Assembly: GCF_004803755.1 (NCBI RefSeq)
Contig: NZ_CP032311.1
Span: 2,434,501-2,498,500, forward strand
DNA: 64,000 nt
Direction: 5' to 3'
Origin: Pseudomonas sp. DG56-2
GTDB lineage: Bacteria; Pseudomonadota; Gammaproteobacteria; Pseudomonadales; Pseudomonadaceae
The notes beneath the pieces are model-generated. The model saw only the letters and a program-made list of their open reading frames with translations, had not been told where the DNA came from and searched no databases. Numbering within the stretch: position 1 is the first letter of the stretch; each line of letters begins with the position of its first letter. The position numbers were made by a program, and so were the translations under genes. Shown here piece by piece: positions 18,859 to 28,400 of the stretch.

Positions 18859-19578
18859 ATGAGAACCATGGTAATAGGGGCCAGCAAGGGCTTGGGCAGG
18901 GCCTTGATCGAGGGATTGGGCGAGGCCGGCGACACGCTCATTGGCGTGTCACGCAGCAGGCCCGAGGGGCTGATTGCGCAAGCCGGCGTCGAGGTGCAAT
19001 GGTTTGAGGCCGATCTGGCGAAACCGCGCGACGCCGCCAGGCAACTTGAGTGGGCGGTGGAGGAGCAGGGACTCGATACTCTGATCTACAACCTGGGCAT
19101 CTGGGAGTCGCGCGCGTTCACACCCGAGTACAACTTTATCGAGGATGACGATGATCAGATCGAAGCCATCGTCAGCTGTAACATCAGCGCCACCCTTCTA
19201 GTCATCAAGCGCCTGCTGCCGACGCTACTGAAAAGTGCGCGACCGCGCATCATCCTCACCGGTTCGACATCGGGGCTTACCCAGAGCGGGCGTCCTGAGG
19301 TAGCTTTTGGCGCGTCAAAATTCGCCTTGCGCGGCATCGCCGATGCCCTGCGCGAAGGCTATCGTCAGCAGCACCTGGGCGTTACCTGCCTGAACCTGGG
19401 CTACTTGAACACCGACGATACCCTGGGTACCGCTCGTGAGGTAGCGGCACAACACGGTGAGGGGCAACTGATCCCGGTCCATGATGTTGTTCAAGTAGTG
19501 CGCATGGCCTTAAGCCTGTCGTGCGCAAGTTTCGTCAGGGAGCTGACGTTGCCGGCAATACTCGACGAACGCTTCTGA
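18859..19578 (+). CDS. SDR-family protein with Phe in place of the catalytic Tyr
   Basis: A 239-residue Rossmann protein with GASKGLGRAL at the N-terminus, NLG in the NNAG position and a TGSTSGLT strand. The active-site segment reads FGASK instead of YGASK: Phe150 replaces the usual tyrosine while Lys154 remains. The protein may therefore have altered chemistry or a non-catalytic role. The ATG at 18859 follows CAGGAGACC. It is followed by a GC-rich inverted repeat at 19585-19607. Confidence 0.83.
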   Translation: MRTMVIGASKGLGRALIEGLGEAGDTLIGVSRSRPEGLIAQAGVEVQWFEADLAKPRDAARQLEWAVEEQGLDTLIYNLGIWESRAFTPEYNFIEDDDDQIEAIVSCNISATLLVIKRLLPTLLKSARPRIILTGSTSGLTQSGRPEVAFGASKFALRGIADALREGYRQQHLGVTCLNLGYLNTDDTLGTAREVAAQHGEGQLIPVHDVVQVVRMALSLSCASFVRELTLPAILDERF

Positions 19579-19584
19579 TCGGTC

Positions 19585-19607
19585 GCAGGCCCTGGCGCGG
19601 GGCCTGC
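19585..19607 (+). terminator. GC-rich inverted repeat after SDR gene
   Basis: GCAGGCCC at 19585-19592 pairs with GGGCCTGC at 19600-19607, seven bases after the SDR stop codon region. No T-run follows, so intrinsic termination is uncertain. Confidence 0.4.
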
Positions 19608-19772
19608 TCGCCTGAGCTACCGCTGATCTACAGCGGCGCCTTGTGTTTCGATGATGGCATAGACTCAACGGTTGCAATGTAACCGCCGAGCAGGCCGAAA
19701 TCCGCCCGATGTTGCCGTCTTCCGTAGGCGTCTGACCCGCTCATCGCCCCCCCCTATTCGGGAGACTCAGTC

Positions 19773-20528
19773 ATGAAAGTCGTCGTGATCGGTGGTACGG
19801 GCCTGATCGGTGCACAACTGTGTGCGATCTTGCGAAACAAGGGCTATAAGGTGCTCGCCGCCTCGCCAAGCACCGGGGTCAATGCTCTGACCGGCGAAGG
19901 CTTGGAGCAGGCACTGGACGGTGCGGCGGTGGTCGTCGATGTAGCGAACTCGCCATCCTTTGAAGACGCCGCAGCGCTGGCATTCTTTCAAACCAGTGGA
20001 CGCAATGTGTTTGCTGTCGAGAAAGCCTGTGGTGTGAGTCATCACATTGCGCTTTCGGTGGTGGGTACCGAGCGCATGCTCGAAAGCGGCTACTTTCGCG
20101 CCAAGATGGCGCAGGAGCATCTGATCAAGCAATCAGGCGTGCCCTACACCATATTGCGCGCCACCCAGTTTTACGAATTCATGGGCGCCATTGCCTATTC
20201 AGGCATCGACGGCAACCGTGTGTGCCTGACCACTGCCGCGTTGCAGCCGGTCGCTTCGGCCGATGTCGCGCAGGCGCTGGCTGACCTGGTCGAGCAGGCC
20301 CCTGGCAACCGCACGGTGGAAGTCGCCGGCCCCGAGCGCAAACCGTTGGTGGAGTTTGTGCGCAGCTACCTGGAACACAACCGCGATGCGCGTGAAGTGA
20401 TCGTCGACCCCCAGGCCACCTACTTCGGGGCGCCGATCGATGATCGCTCGTTGACCCCAGAGGACGGCGCACGAATCGGTGTCATCCGCTTCCAGTCATG
20501 GCTGCAGAGTGTGCCTGTTGAAGGCTGA
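19773..20528 (+). CDS. NmrA-like NAD(P)-binding protein
   Basis: A 251-residue atypical SDR. The N-terminal IGGTGLIGAQL is the glycine-rich nucleotide loop. SVVGTERMLESGYFRAK holds the region where a YxxxK would lie (YFRAK), and VPYTILRATQFYEF is the typical atypical-SDR strand. The substrate is unknown; relatives are redox sensors or quinone reductases. It is followed 22 bases later by a secreted cupin on the same strand, so the two may be one transcript. The 194-base gap upstream contains the hairpin at 19585 and a probable promoter region. Confidence 0.85.
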   Translation: MKVVVIGGTGLIGAQLCAILRNKGYKVLAASPSTGVNALTGEGLEQALDGAAVVVDVANSPSFEDAAALAFFQTSGRNVFAVEKACGVSHHIALSVVGTERMLESGYFRAKMAQEHLIKQSGVPYTILRATQFYEFMGAIAYSGIDGNRVCLTTAALQPVASADVAQALADLVEQAPGNRTVEVAGPERKPLVEFVRSYLEHNRDAREVIVDPQATYFGAPIDDRSLTPEDGARIGVIRFQSWLQSVPVEG

Positions 20529-20550
20529 ACCACGCGTTGAGGAGACCAGC

Positions 20551-20961
20551 ATGCGCACCGGCTCGCTATTTTTCTTTGTAACCCTGGCGTGCACCACAGC
20601 TGTTCACGCCCAGTCCCCGGGTGCAAGCGCACCGCCGCCCAGTGTTACGCCAGTCATGACCCAGACGTTGCCTGAGTACCCTGGCAAGGAGGTATTGATT
20701 CTGGAGGTGCAGTATCCTCCTGGAGGCGCTGACCCGGTACATCGCCATGACGCCCACGGCTTTGTCTATGTGCTCGAAGGCTCGGTGGTGATGGGGGTGA
20801 AGGGCGGGAAGGAAGTGACACTCATGCCTGGCCAGAGCTTTTATGAAGGGCCACAGGATGTGCATACGGTTGGCCGCAATGCGAGCCAGGAAAAGCCGGC
20901 CAAATTTGTGGTGTTCCTGCTCAAGGATGCCGATAAACCAGCGCTGTTGCCTGCGCAGTGA
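20551..20961 (+). CDS. Secreted cupin-domain protein
   Basis: A 136-residue protein with a signal peptide (FFFVTLACTTAVHA, cleavage about residue 20) and a single cupin domain: PVHRHDAHGFVYVLEGSV is the first metal-binding motif (H, H, E) and PGQSFYEGPQDVHTV the second. It is probably a periplasmic metal-binding beta-barrel. The ATG at 20551 follows GAGGAG; an earlier in-frame codon at 20479 lies inside the upstream gene. Function is unknown. Confidence 0.85.
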   Translation: MRTGSLFFFVTLACTTAVHAQSPGASAPPPSVTPVMTQTLPEYPGKEVLILEVQYPPGGADPVHRHDAHGFVYVLEGSVVMGVKGGKEVTLMPGQSFYEGPQDVHTVGRNASQEKPAKFVVFLLKDADKPALLPAQ

Positions 20962-20970
20962 AGCGGTCGG

Positions 20971-21002
20971 GCAGTTGCTGGCGATAGACACGCAGCAACT
21001 GC
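20971..21002. terminator. 10-bp inverted repeat in a convergent gap
   Basis: GCAGTTGCTG at 20971-20980 pairs perfectly with CAGCAACTGC at 20993-21002 across a 12-base loop. It fills most of the 61-base gap between the convergent cupin and SDR genes and probably serves as a shared terminator, although neither side has a clear T-run. Confidence 0.5.
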
Positions 21003-21022
21003 TCGGTGAAACCGCCTGGCGG

Positions 21023-21790
21023 TCAGGACAGGAAGCCACCGTCCACGTTCAGCGCTACGCCTGTGGTGTAGCTTGAAGCATCGCTGGCCAGGTACAACAC
21101 GGCGCCGGCCATTTCTTTCGGGTCAGCGACGCGCTTGAGCGGTATCTGCTGCAGGGCGGTGTTGAGAATGGCATCGTTCTTGACCAGTGCCGAAGCGAAC
21201 TTGGTATCGGTCAGGCCCGGCAACAAGGCGTTGCAGCGAATACCAAAGGGCGCGCACTCTTTGGCGAACACTTTGGTCATGTTGATCACCGCCGCCTTGG
21301 TCACCGAATAGATCCCCTGGAATACGCCAGGCGACACACCATTGATCGACGCTACGTTGATAATGCTGCCGCCGCCGTTTTCACGCATCAACTTGCCAGC
21401 CTCGACCGACATGAAGAAATACCCGCGAATGTTTACATCGACGGTTTTCTGGAAGGCGCCAAGGTCGGTGTCCAGTACGTTGCAGAATTGCGGGTTGGTC
21501 GCGGCGTTGTTGACCAGGATATCCAGGCGACCGAACTGCTCGCGAATGCCGCTGAACACCGCGTTGATCTGTTCCATTTCACCAATATGGCAAGCCACAG
21601 CAGTGGCTTTGCCCCCAGCTGCCACGATGGCATCGGCGACTTGCTGGCAGCCGTCGAGCTTGCGGCTGGAAACAATCACATGGGCGCCTTGCTGGGCCAG
21701 CAGATGGGCAATCGCTTCGCCGATGCCACGGCTGGCGCCGGACACAAACGCAATCTTGCCGTCGAGGTCGAACAGTTGAGTCTTGGACAT
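21023..21790 (-). CDS. SDR-family oxidoreductase
   Basis: A 255-residue classical short-chain dehydrogenase: SGASRGIG nucleotide loop, NNAATNP, catalytic YSVTK and C-terminal NVDGGFLS. The ATG at 21790 follows AAGGAAAAAACC; the open frame starts 42 bases earlier. It lies 22 bases downstream of an APH-like kinase on the same strand. SDR, kinase, SCP2 and phosphatase genes form a minus-strand run that suggests acyl or lipid metabolism. The substrate is unassigned. Confidence 0.9.
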   Translation of the reverse strand: MSKTQLFDLDGKIAFVSGASRGIGEAIAHLLAQQGAHVIVSSRKLDGCQQVADAIVAAGGKATAVACHIGEMEQINAVFSGIREQFGRLDILVNNAATNPQFCNVLDTDLGAFQKTVDVNIRGYFFMSVEAGKLMRENGGGSIINVASINGVSPGVFQGIYSVTKAAVINMTKVFAKECAPFGIRCNALLPGLTDTKFASALVKNDAILNTALQQIPLKRVADPKEMAGAVLYLASDASSYTTGVALNVDGGFLS

Positions 21791-21812
21791 GGTTTTTTCC
21801 TTGTTGTAGTCG

Positions 21813-22880
21813 TCAAAGGCTGGACTTGGCAATGACCTGCAGGCTCATGTGCTCCAGTAGCGTGTTCATGTGGATGAACTGGGCAAAGCGCTTGTCCTGG
21901 GTCTGGCCATGGTAGAAGCGGAAGTAGATCTGCTGGACGATGCCGGCGAGGCGGAACAGTCCGTAGGTGTAGTAGAAGTCGTAATTGTCGATGCTGATGC
22001 CGGCGCGCTGGGCATAGTAGTCGACAAACTGCTGGCGAGTGAGCATGCCTGGCGCGTTGCTTGGCTGGCGTCGCATCAGTTGCACAGGTGCCGGATCATC
22101 GGCTTCGATCCAGTAGGCCAGGGTGTTGCCCAGATCCATCAGAGGGTCACCGAGGGTGGTCATTTCCCAGTCGAGCACACCAATGATGCGCATGGGGTTT
22201 TCAGCGTCGAGAATGACGTTATCGAAGCGGTAGTCGTTATGCACGATGGCCGGCTTGGGATGATCAGCCGGCATCTTCTCGCGCAGCCAGGCGATGACTT
22301 TCTCCCAGCGGGGCGCATCCGGGGTCAGGGCCTTTTCGTAACGGCTGCTCCAGCCTTCGATCTGACGTTGCACGTAGCCTTCGGGCTTGCCCAGATCGCC
22401 CAGTCCGCAAGCGTTGTAGTCCACCTGATGCAGTTCGACCAGACGATCAATGAAACTCTTGCACAGCATTGCAGTGTGCTCGGCATCAAGCCCCAACTCC
22501 GGCGGCAGGTCTGAGCGCAGAATGATGCCCTTGACCCGGTCCATGACGTAGAACTCGCCGCCAATCAACGCTTCGTCGGTGCAATGCACGTAGGCTTTGG
22601 GGCAGTAGGGAAAACCGCTGTTGAGCTGATTGAGGATGCGAAATTCACGGCCCATGTCGTGGGCCGATTTGGCCTTGTGACCGAACGGCGGACGACGCAG
22701 GACGAACTCGCGCTCGGGGTATCGCACCAGGTAGGTCAGGTTCGAGGCGCCGCCGGGGAACTGGCTGACCTGCGGCGTGCCGGTCAAACCCGCAATGTGC
22801 GCCTTCAGATAAGGGTCGATGATTGCACCATCGAGTTCTTCGCCGGGGCGGACCTGGGTGGACTGGTCGGTGAGCGTCAT
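21813..22880 (-). CDS. APH-family phosphotransferase (ACAD10-like)
   Basis: A 355-residue kinase-like protein. FPGGASNLTYLV is the nucleotide-binding loop, FVLRRPP carries the lysine-equivalent strand, VHNDYRFDN the catalytic loop (HxDxxxxN) and LDWEMTTLGDP the metal-binding DxE segment. These belong to the aminoglycoside-phosphotransferase fold group that phosphorylates 3- or 4-hydroxyacyl-CoA in ACAD10/11-type pathways, a role that would fit the neighbouring SDR and SCP2 genes. It is not expected to give antibiotic resistance. The ATG at 22880 is the first in frame. Confidence 0.87.
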   Translation of the reverse strand: MTLTDQSTQVRPGEELDGAIIDPYLKAHIAGLTGTPQVSQFPGGASNLTYLVRYPEREFVLRRPPFGHKAKSAHDMGREFRILNQLNSGFPYCPKAYVHCTDEALIGGEFYVMDRVKGIILRSDLPPELGLDAEHTAMLCKSFIDRLVELHQVDYNACGLGDLGKPEGYVQRQIEGWSSRYEKALTPDAPRWEKVIAWLREKMPADHPKPAIVHNDYRFDNVILDAENPMRIIGVLDWEMTTLGDPLMDLGNTLAYWIEADDPAPVQLMRRQPSNAPGMLTRQQFVDYYAQRAGISIDNYDFYYTYGLFRLAGIVQQIYFRFYHGQTQDKRFAQFIHMNTLLEHMSLQVIAKSSL

Positions 22881-23022
22881 ACTTTTCCCTTATGATTGAA
22901 GCCGGTGACTATTGGCTAATCTAATTCTCGCGCCGGGCCCGAACAAGCCTGGCGCGGCGTTATAGGTCAGCGTGTTGCTGGTCGATCAACGCCCCTGATG
23001 GCAGCGGTGAAACCATCAGGCG

Positions 23023-23054
23023 AAAAAAAACCGAAGCCATTCAAGGCTTCGGTT
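23023..23054 (-). terminator. Rho-independent terminator after SCP2 gene
   Basis: On the minus strand CCGAAGCC and GGCTTCGG (23031-23038 and 23045-23052) form a perfect stem around a six-base loop. It is followed by eight T residues (the A-run at 23023-23030). It ends the SCP2 transcript 22 bases past its stop. A second, weaker inverted repeat (CTGATGG / CCATCAG) lies just beyond at 22995-23019. Confidence 0.9.
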
Positions 23055-23075
23055 CGCTTGGCATCAGCGCAGGGC

Positions 23076-23393
23076 TCAGGCCGGGAACAGCTCGCTCAGC
23101 TTCATCGACAGCATCATGTCGCCTTCGACGCGCAGCTTGCCGCCCATGAACGCTTGCATGCCGTCGGTTTCACCGCTGACGATGTCTTTGAGGGTTTCGC
23201 TATCCAGCACCAGGGTGCAGTTGGCGTCGGCATTCTCGCCTTCCTGGATTTCGCAGGTGCCATCCTTGACGATCAGGGCGTAGTGCTTGTCTTCGTCGGT
23301 GATATTGAAACCGAACACCAGGTCAAGACCGGCAGCAGCGGCTGGGTTGAACTTGGCTTTCATCGCTTCGACGGCTTTTGCTACATCGCTCAT
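23076..23393 (-). CDS. SCP2 sterol-binding domain protein
   Basis: A 105-residue stand-alone SCP2 domain (YALIVKDGTCEIQEGENADANCTLVLDSETL, GKLRVEGDMMLSMKL). The domain has a hydrophobic lipid or acyl-CoA cavity. The ATG at 23393 follows AAGGAACGCACC. A strong terminator follows, so it is probably transcribed alone or with the phosphatase gene 57 bases upstream. Confidence 0.93.
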   Translation of the reverse strand: MSDVAKAVEAMKAKFNPAAAAGLDLVFGFNITDEDKHYALIVKDGTCEIQEGENADANCTLVLDSETLKDIVSGETDGMQAFMGGKLRVEGDMMLSMKLSELFPA

Positions 23394-23450
23394 GGTGCGT
23401 TCCTTATTAAGTGATTACGGCAACCCGTAAAGATTGCCACGGGCCGGGGC

Positions 23451-24161
23451 TCAACGGTAGGTAATGAGCTCCGGCACCTTCAACAGCTGCACGTGGGCTT
23501 GGCTATTGAAGGAAGCCAGGGCCACCTCGCTGCCACGAAACTTCAATTGGCTGAGCGAGGTGTTGATGATCTGCCAGTTCAGCTCGAAAGCCTGGCTGGC
23601 AGTAATACGGATAACCCGGTGGAGCAGGGCAGTGATGGTGCCGCCAGAGGTAAAAATTGCAATGTTGTCGCCATGGCTGGCCTGATCCAGTACCCGGTGC
23701 AGGCCGGCTTCGACACGCTCGACGAAAACGTGCCAGGACTCACAGCCTTCGCAGGCGTGTTCGCCACCGTGCCAGCGCTGGATCAGCAGTGCAAACAAGC
23801 GCTGGAACTCTCTACGATTCTGCGCACCGTTGCGCAGAATGTGGCGTGCTTCAGGTTCGTCCGGCAACAGGCCCGGCAGCAGGCTGCGAATGACCGCGTC
23901 GGCGTCGAACTCATTGAAGGCGTCGTCAGTTTCCAACTGTGGTACCTGAACGCCGCTATCATGCATGCTCTGCAGGGCCAGGCGAGCGGTGTCCTGTTGA
24001 CGACGCAAGTTGCCGGCCAGGCAGCGATCAAGGCGTATACCCAACTGGGCCAAATGCTGACCAAGTGCTTCGCTCTGGCGCATGCCCACGGGAGAGAGGA
24101 CGTCATAGTCGTCTGCACCGAAGGAGGCCTGGCCATGTCGAATAAGGTAAATACTGCCCAC
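23451..24161 (-). CDS. Histidine phosphatase (phosphoglycerate mutase-like)
   Basis: A 236-residue protein with the LIRHGQASF catalytic histidine motif near the N-terminus and a second histidine region at ASHGDNIAIFTSGG. The start is GTG at 24161. Branch-one histidine phosphatases act on diverse phosphoesters; the substrate is not predictable here. It lies first in the minus-strand run and is divergent from sohB across a 197-base region with a direct repeat. Confidence 0.88.
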   Translation of the reverse strand: MGSIYLIRHGQASFGADDYDVLSPVGMRQSEALGQHLAQLGIRLDRCLAGNLRRQQDTARLALQSMHDSGVQVPQLETDDAFNEFDADAVIRSLLPGLLPDEPEARHILRNGAQNRREFQRLFALLIQRWHGGEHACEGCESWHVFVERVEAGLHRVLDQASHGDNIAIFTSGGTITALLHRVIRITASQAFELNWQIINTSLSQLKFRGSEVALASFNSQAHVQLLKVPELITYR

Positions 24162-24233
24162 GTCGTACGCCTGCGGTAAGAATGAGCCCGAGGTTAGGTT
24201 GCCTCCGGCAGACTGTCAACGAAAAAACATACA

Positions 24234-24256
24234 AGCGTTTGAAAAGAGCGTTTGAA
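24234..24256. promoter_or_regulatory. Direct repeat in the phosphatase/sohB divergent region
   Basis: AGCGTTTGAA occurs at 24234-24243 and again at 24247-24256, a 13-base period. It lies 73 bases upstream of the phosphatase start and about 100 upstream of sohB, where an operator would be expected. On the other strand the half-site reads TTCAAACGCT, which resembles the ACGCTTG cores of some fatty-acid regulators of the TetR family. That link is inference. Confidence 0.45.
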
Positions 24257-24358
24257 CTGCGTTGCTGGACGTTTCCTACGCTGGTAGGGGCAAGGCGGCG
24301 CCGGTATGCTTGACTATCGGTTCGCGCCGTTCGGGCGCTGGCATGTTAAGGAGTTACT

Positions 24359-25375
24359 GTGGAGTTTCTTGCAGAGTACGCAAGCTTTCTCGCCAAAACC
24401 GCGACCTTGGTGATCGCGATTTTAATTGTCCTCTCGGCGATTGCCGGGCTGCGCGGCAAAGGCCGGCGCAAAGCTGGCGGGCAATTGCAGGTCAACAAGC
24501 TCAACGAGTTCTACAAGGACTTGCGTGATCGCCTGGAAAGCAGCTTGTTGGATAAAGCCCAGCTCAAGGCGCTGCGCAAGCAGCAAGCCAAGGCGCAAAA
24601 ACAGCAGAAGAAAACACCGGAAGATAAACCGCGGGTGTTCGTGCTGGATTTTGATGGTGATATCAAGGCATCGGCCACTGAGAGCCTGCGTCATGAAATC
24701 ACCGCCGTGCTCAGTCTTGCCACCCCGCGCGACGAGGTGGTGGTACGCCTGGAAAGCGGTGGCGGCATGGTTCACAGCTACGGTCTGGCCTCTTCGCAAC
24801 TGGCGCGTATTCGCCAGGCAGGCGTGCCGTTGACGATTTGTATCGACAAGGTCGCTGCCAGTGGCGGCTACATGATGGCGTGTATTGGTGACAAGATCAT
24901 CAGTGCCCCGTTTGCCATCCTCGGCTCGATTGGTGTGGTTGCACAGCTACCCAACGTCAATCGCCTGTTGAAAAAACACGATGTCGATTTCGAGGTGTTT
25001 ACGGCAGGTGAATACAAACGCACGGTGACGGTGTTTGGTGAAAACACCGAAAAGGGCCGGGAGAAGTTCCAGGAAGATCTGGACGTCACCCACCAACTGT
25101 TCAAGGACTTCGTATCGCGCTATCGCCCGCAGTTGCACATTGATGATGTGGCCACTGGCGAAGTCTGGCTGGGTGTGGCTGCGCTCAACAAGCAACTTGT
25201 CGACGAGCTCAAAACCAGTGATGAATACCTGGGTGAACGTGCGCGTGATTCGAGTCTCTACCATCTGCATTATGCCGAGCGCAAAAGCCTGCAGGAGCGG
25301 GTCGGCCTGGCAGCGAGTGGTTCGATCGAGAACACCCTGCTGGGGCTGTGGAGCAAGCTTGGGCAATGGCGCTGA
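24359..25375 (+). CDS. sohB: Inner-membrane peptidase SohB (S49 family)
   Basis: A 338-residue signal-peptide-peptidase-like serine protease. One N-terminal membrane helix (LVIAILIVLSAIAGL) is followed by a lysine/glutamine-rich coiled region and the S49 domain: VRLESGGGMVHSYG, the nucleophile region KVAASGGYMMA with its serine, and APFAILGSIGVV. The start is GTG at 24359 with AAGGAG six bases upstream. It is followed 71 bases later by the NEL effector gene, with a perfect hairpin between. Confidence 0.93.
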   Translation: MEFLAEYASFLAKTATLVIAILIVLSAIAGLRGKGRRKAGGQLQVNKLNEFYKDLRDRLESSLLDKAQLKALRKQQAKAQKQQKKTPEDKPRVFVLDFDGDIKASATESLRHEITAVLSLATPRDEVVVRLESGGGMVHSYGLASSQLARIRQAGVPLTICIDKVAASGGYMMACIGDKIISAPFAILGSIGVVAQLPNVNRLLKKHDVDFEVFTAGEYKRTVTVFGENTEKGREKFQEDLDVTHQLFKDFVSRYRPQLHIDDVATGEVWLGVAALNKQLVDELKTSDEYLGERARDSSLYHLHYAERKSLQERVGLAASGSIENTLLGLWSKLGQWR

Positions 25376-25408
25376 GCAATATGTAACGCCAATGCATGAG
25401 TAGTTTGG

Positions 25409-25441
25409 CTTTTCCTGTGGCTTCACCCTCCACAGGAAAAG
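25409..25441 (+). promoter_or_regulatory. Perfect 12-bp hairpin overlapping the NEL gene Shine-Dalgarno
   Basis: CTTTTCCTGTGG at 25409-25420 pairs perfectly with CCACAGGAAAAG at 25430-25441 across a nine-base loop. The 3' arm contains AGGA (25434-25437), nine bases before the ATG at 25447, so folding would hide the ribosome-binding site. No T-run follows, so it is a poor terminator for sohB. Translational control is inference. Confidence 0.75.
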
Positions 25442-25446
25442 CAAGC

Positions 25447-28400
25447 ATGGCCACCTCTCCAAATCTTTCCATTCCAGGCCTCAATGGCCGCTTTTTGAAA
25501 GAGCATCTACCTGACTGGCTCAAGCACGCCACGCCTGCCGACTTAAAGCGCTGGCGCGAAGGACTGCTCCCAGCTCAATTTACCTCGGATGGTCAGGCAG
25601 ACTGGTTCACACAAGCCAGTGAGGCGGACCGTGAAGCGCTGAACAACGCGCAAAAACGCAGCCGAACCTCCAGCCAGGCCCTGGCCCGTGCACTGAAGAA
25701 CCTTCAGCCGTTGAGCGCTTTCGCTGAGCCTTTGCTGATGGACAAGCTGACCGCGGAGTTGGACGAGGTGTTTGATGTAAACACCACGCAGTTGGTGGAG
25801 ATCCACTACGAGGCTGTCCTGCTCGGATCCATGCTTCGACTCCAACCGCGCCGACAAACCCTCATGCAAGCTGCCTTGCAGAACTTTGCCGCCGATACCG
25901 CGTTTGAAAAAGGCAGTGCATTGGCACCCCAAGGGGCCTTCGAACTGGAGCTAAAGTCCGACTCCACAGCTGCCAGGCCGCAATTTCAGTACCGTTACAC
26001 CCGCAAACTGAAAACCAGACCAGAGTCTTTTGCCAAGTGGTGCCATGAGCTGGATCTGGGGGGCAAGTACCAAGCACATCTGAGCGAAGTGTTCGAGGCC
26101 CCAGAGACTGCGGATGAAGTGCGAACCCTGTCGATGAATGCCTACAAGGACAATTTGCGTCTTCTCGCCCAGACGGCGTTCATGAAGGGCGAGATTACGT
26201 CCTCGGCGCGACAGATGTTCAACCAATTGCTCGAAGGAAATCAGGCAGCGCTTTTCCATGGCAAACCTGTCAGCTGTCAAACGCTGACGATGTACCAATC
26301 GCCCCTGGGTGGTGTGCTGACGTTCAGTGCCAATCGCATTACCAGCAATGAGCAAGAGCCTATTGTCGCGTATTTCCCTGGAGCACCGTTGTACCCGCTC
26401 AAGGAATATCCTTCGGTGAAGGCGCTCAAGCAAGACCTGCGGGTAAACCTGCTGTCGCCAACCTATCGACAGTTGTTTCGCAGTTATGTACCTCAGCATG
26501 AGCAAGCCCATTTCTTCAAATTGCTCGATGAAAAGCTGCTCGACAACAGCGCAGAACTCGATCCAGGTGCCAACCTTCACCTCCGTGATGAGGTGATCGA
26601 AGGTGAGCTGTTTGATTATGTCCATGACCAGCAATTGGCGCGCCTCAAGGCCAGCGCCCTTGCGTTGGCCGTGCCCAGTGCACAGGTCGACGAGGAGGCC
26701 AGGAACAAACGTGTAGCGTACTGGGAAAGTATTGGCTTCAATGCGCTCAACGCTGCTGCGTTCATTGTCCCGGCTCTGGGTGGGGTAATGGCTGTTGTCG
26801 CCGGCTATCAGCTGCTCAACGAGGTCGTCGATGGCGCTCATGCTTGGGAGGCAGGTGATATCGATGAAGCCGTAGGCCATTTCGAGTCGGCTGCATTGAA
26901 CCTCACATTGGCGATCGCAGGAGGTGTTGCTGGCAGCTCGGGCAGGCCGATAAACGCCAGTGAGCGTGTGGATGGACTGCTGCGCGTAACGCTGCCGGGG
27001 GGAGAGGAGCGATTATGGAAGCCTGACCTTGAACCCTACGCGCGCGATGTCGTGTTGACTGGCAGAGCTGCCGATGCCGAGGGTGTCTATCATCTTTCCG
27101 GCAAGCAATATATTCGCATCGATGAGCGCGTGTTTGAAGTGGCCAAGGACGCAGAGGGCGAATGGTCGATACGCCACCCTGAAGATGATCAGGCCTATCA
27201 GCCCGCGCTCACGCACAACGGCGAGGGCACCTGGCAGGCGATTGGCGAGCAACCCTTGCAATGGTCCCACGAGCAGTTGCTCAAACGTATCGGCGTCGCT
27301 GCGCATGGCCTGACTGAGGAAGAGCTTGAACAGGCTGTAAAAATCAGCGGCGTTGATGATGATGTGCTACGACGTATGCATCAGGATCACATGAAGATTC
27401 CGCCGCTGCTCAAGGAAGCCTTGCGTCGCTATCAGGTCGATCGCCGGGTAAGCAGGCTGATCACATGTCTGCGGGAAGGGGCACCCAATGCGCAGGGGCT
27501 GGGATTCGAGCCGACCCTGGCCCAGGACCTGACGCGCTGGCCACAGCTAGTCTTTGAGGTCTATGACGAAACCAACTTGAATCGCGAGCCTATACGCTAC
27601 GGGGCACACCGCTGGCCCAGTGGACGCGTCATTCGATTATCCGTGCAAGAAATTTTTGCCAATAAACTGGCCGAGAAGGTACTCGCAGACCTGACGGATA
27701 GCGAAGCGATTGACCTGTTCGGTACAAGTGTCGAAGCCGACAAGCGCTTGGACGTGCTGCGTGCCCGGGTTGCCGAGCGAGCGTCAGCGCGCCGAGGCGA
27801 AATTTTCAAGGTGATGTACGAGGATGGCGGGCAGTCGCATTCCCCTGAACAGTTACGCCTTATGCGCGACTTCCCAACGCTGACCGATGCCGCTGCACTG
27901 GAAATAGCAGACGCCGCCGACGCTGCCGAGCTTAAGCAGTTGCAGGCAAATGAAGGTCGCGTCCCGATGCGCCTGGCTGAAGAGGCGCGTATCTATCAAC
28001 GCCAGATTGTCCTGGGTCGAGCGATACAAGGGTTGCATCGCCCAACGCTGGCCAGCTTAGACAGCGACCGGCTGGCATTGGGCTTATTGGGCACGTTGCC
28101 AGGCTGGTCCGATACGGTACGTGTGGAAATGCGTGAGAACGGCTTGTCTGGTCGCTTGCTGGCCAGCGTAGGCAGCGCCGGGGGCGAACTCAAGTCGTTG
28201 GTGCGTCAAGAGGGGCTTTTTAGCGTGTTTGATGCCCAGGGGTTGGAGCTGGCCAAAGGCGAAGAGATTGGCGCTTCATTACTCAAGGCCTTACCCGACA
28301 GTGAGCGCCAAGCCATGGGCCTGGAAGTAAATGATAGCCACAGACTGTGTCGAGCTTTGTATGCGCAGGCAATCGGCGACCAGGCGGTGGCGGCAAAATT

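Noticed and set aside
21813..22880. Aminoglycoside resistance gene
   Set aside because: The fold is APH-like, but the sequence and the SDR/SCP2 context fit the ACAD10-type metabolic kinases rather than resistance enzymes.
25396..25446. Upstream ATG adding 17 residues to the NEL effector
   Set aside because: No Shine-Dalgarno precedes 25396, the extra codons span the perfect hairpin, and the ATG at 25447 has AGGA at good spacing.
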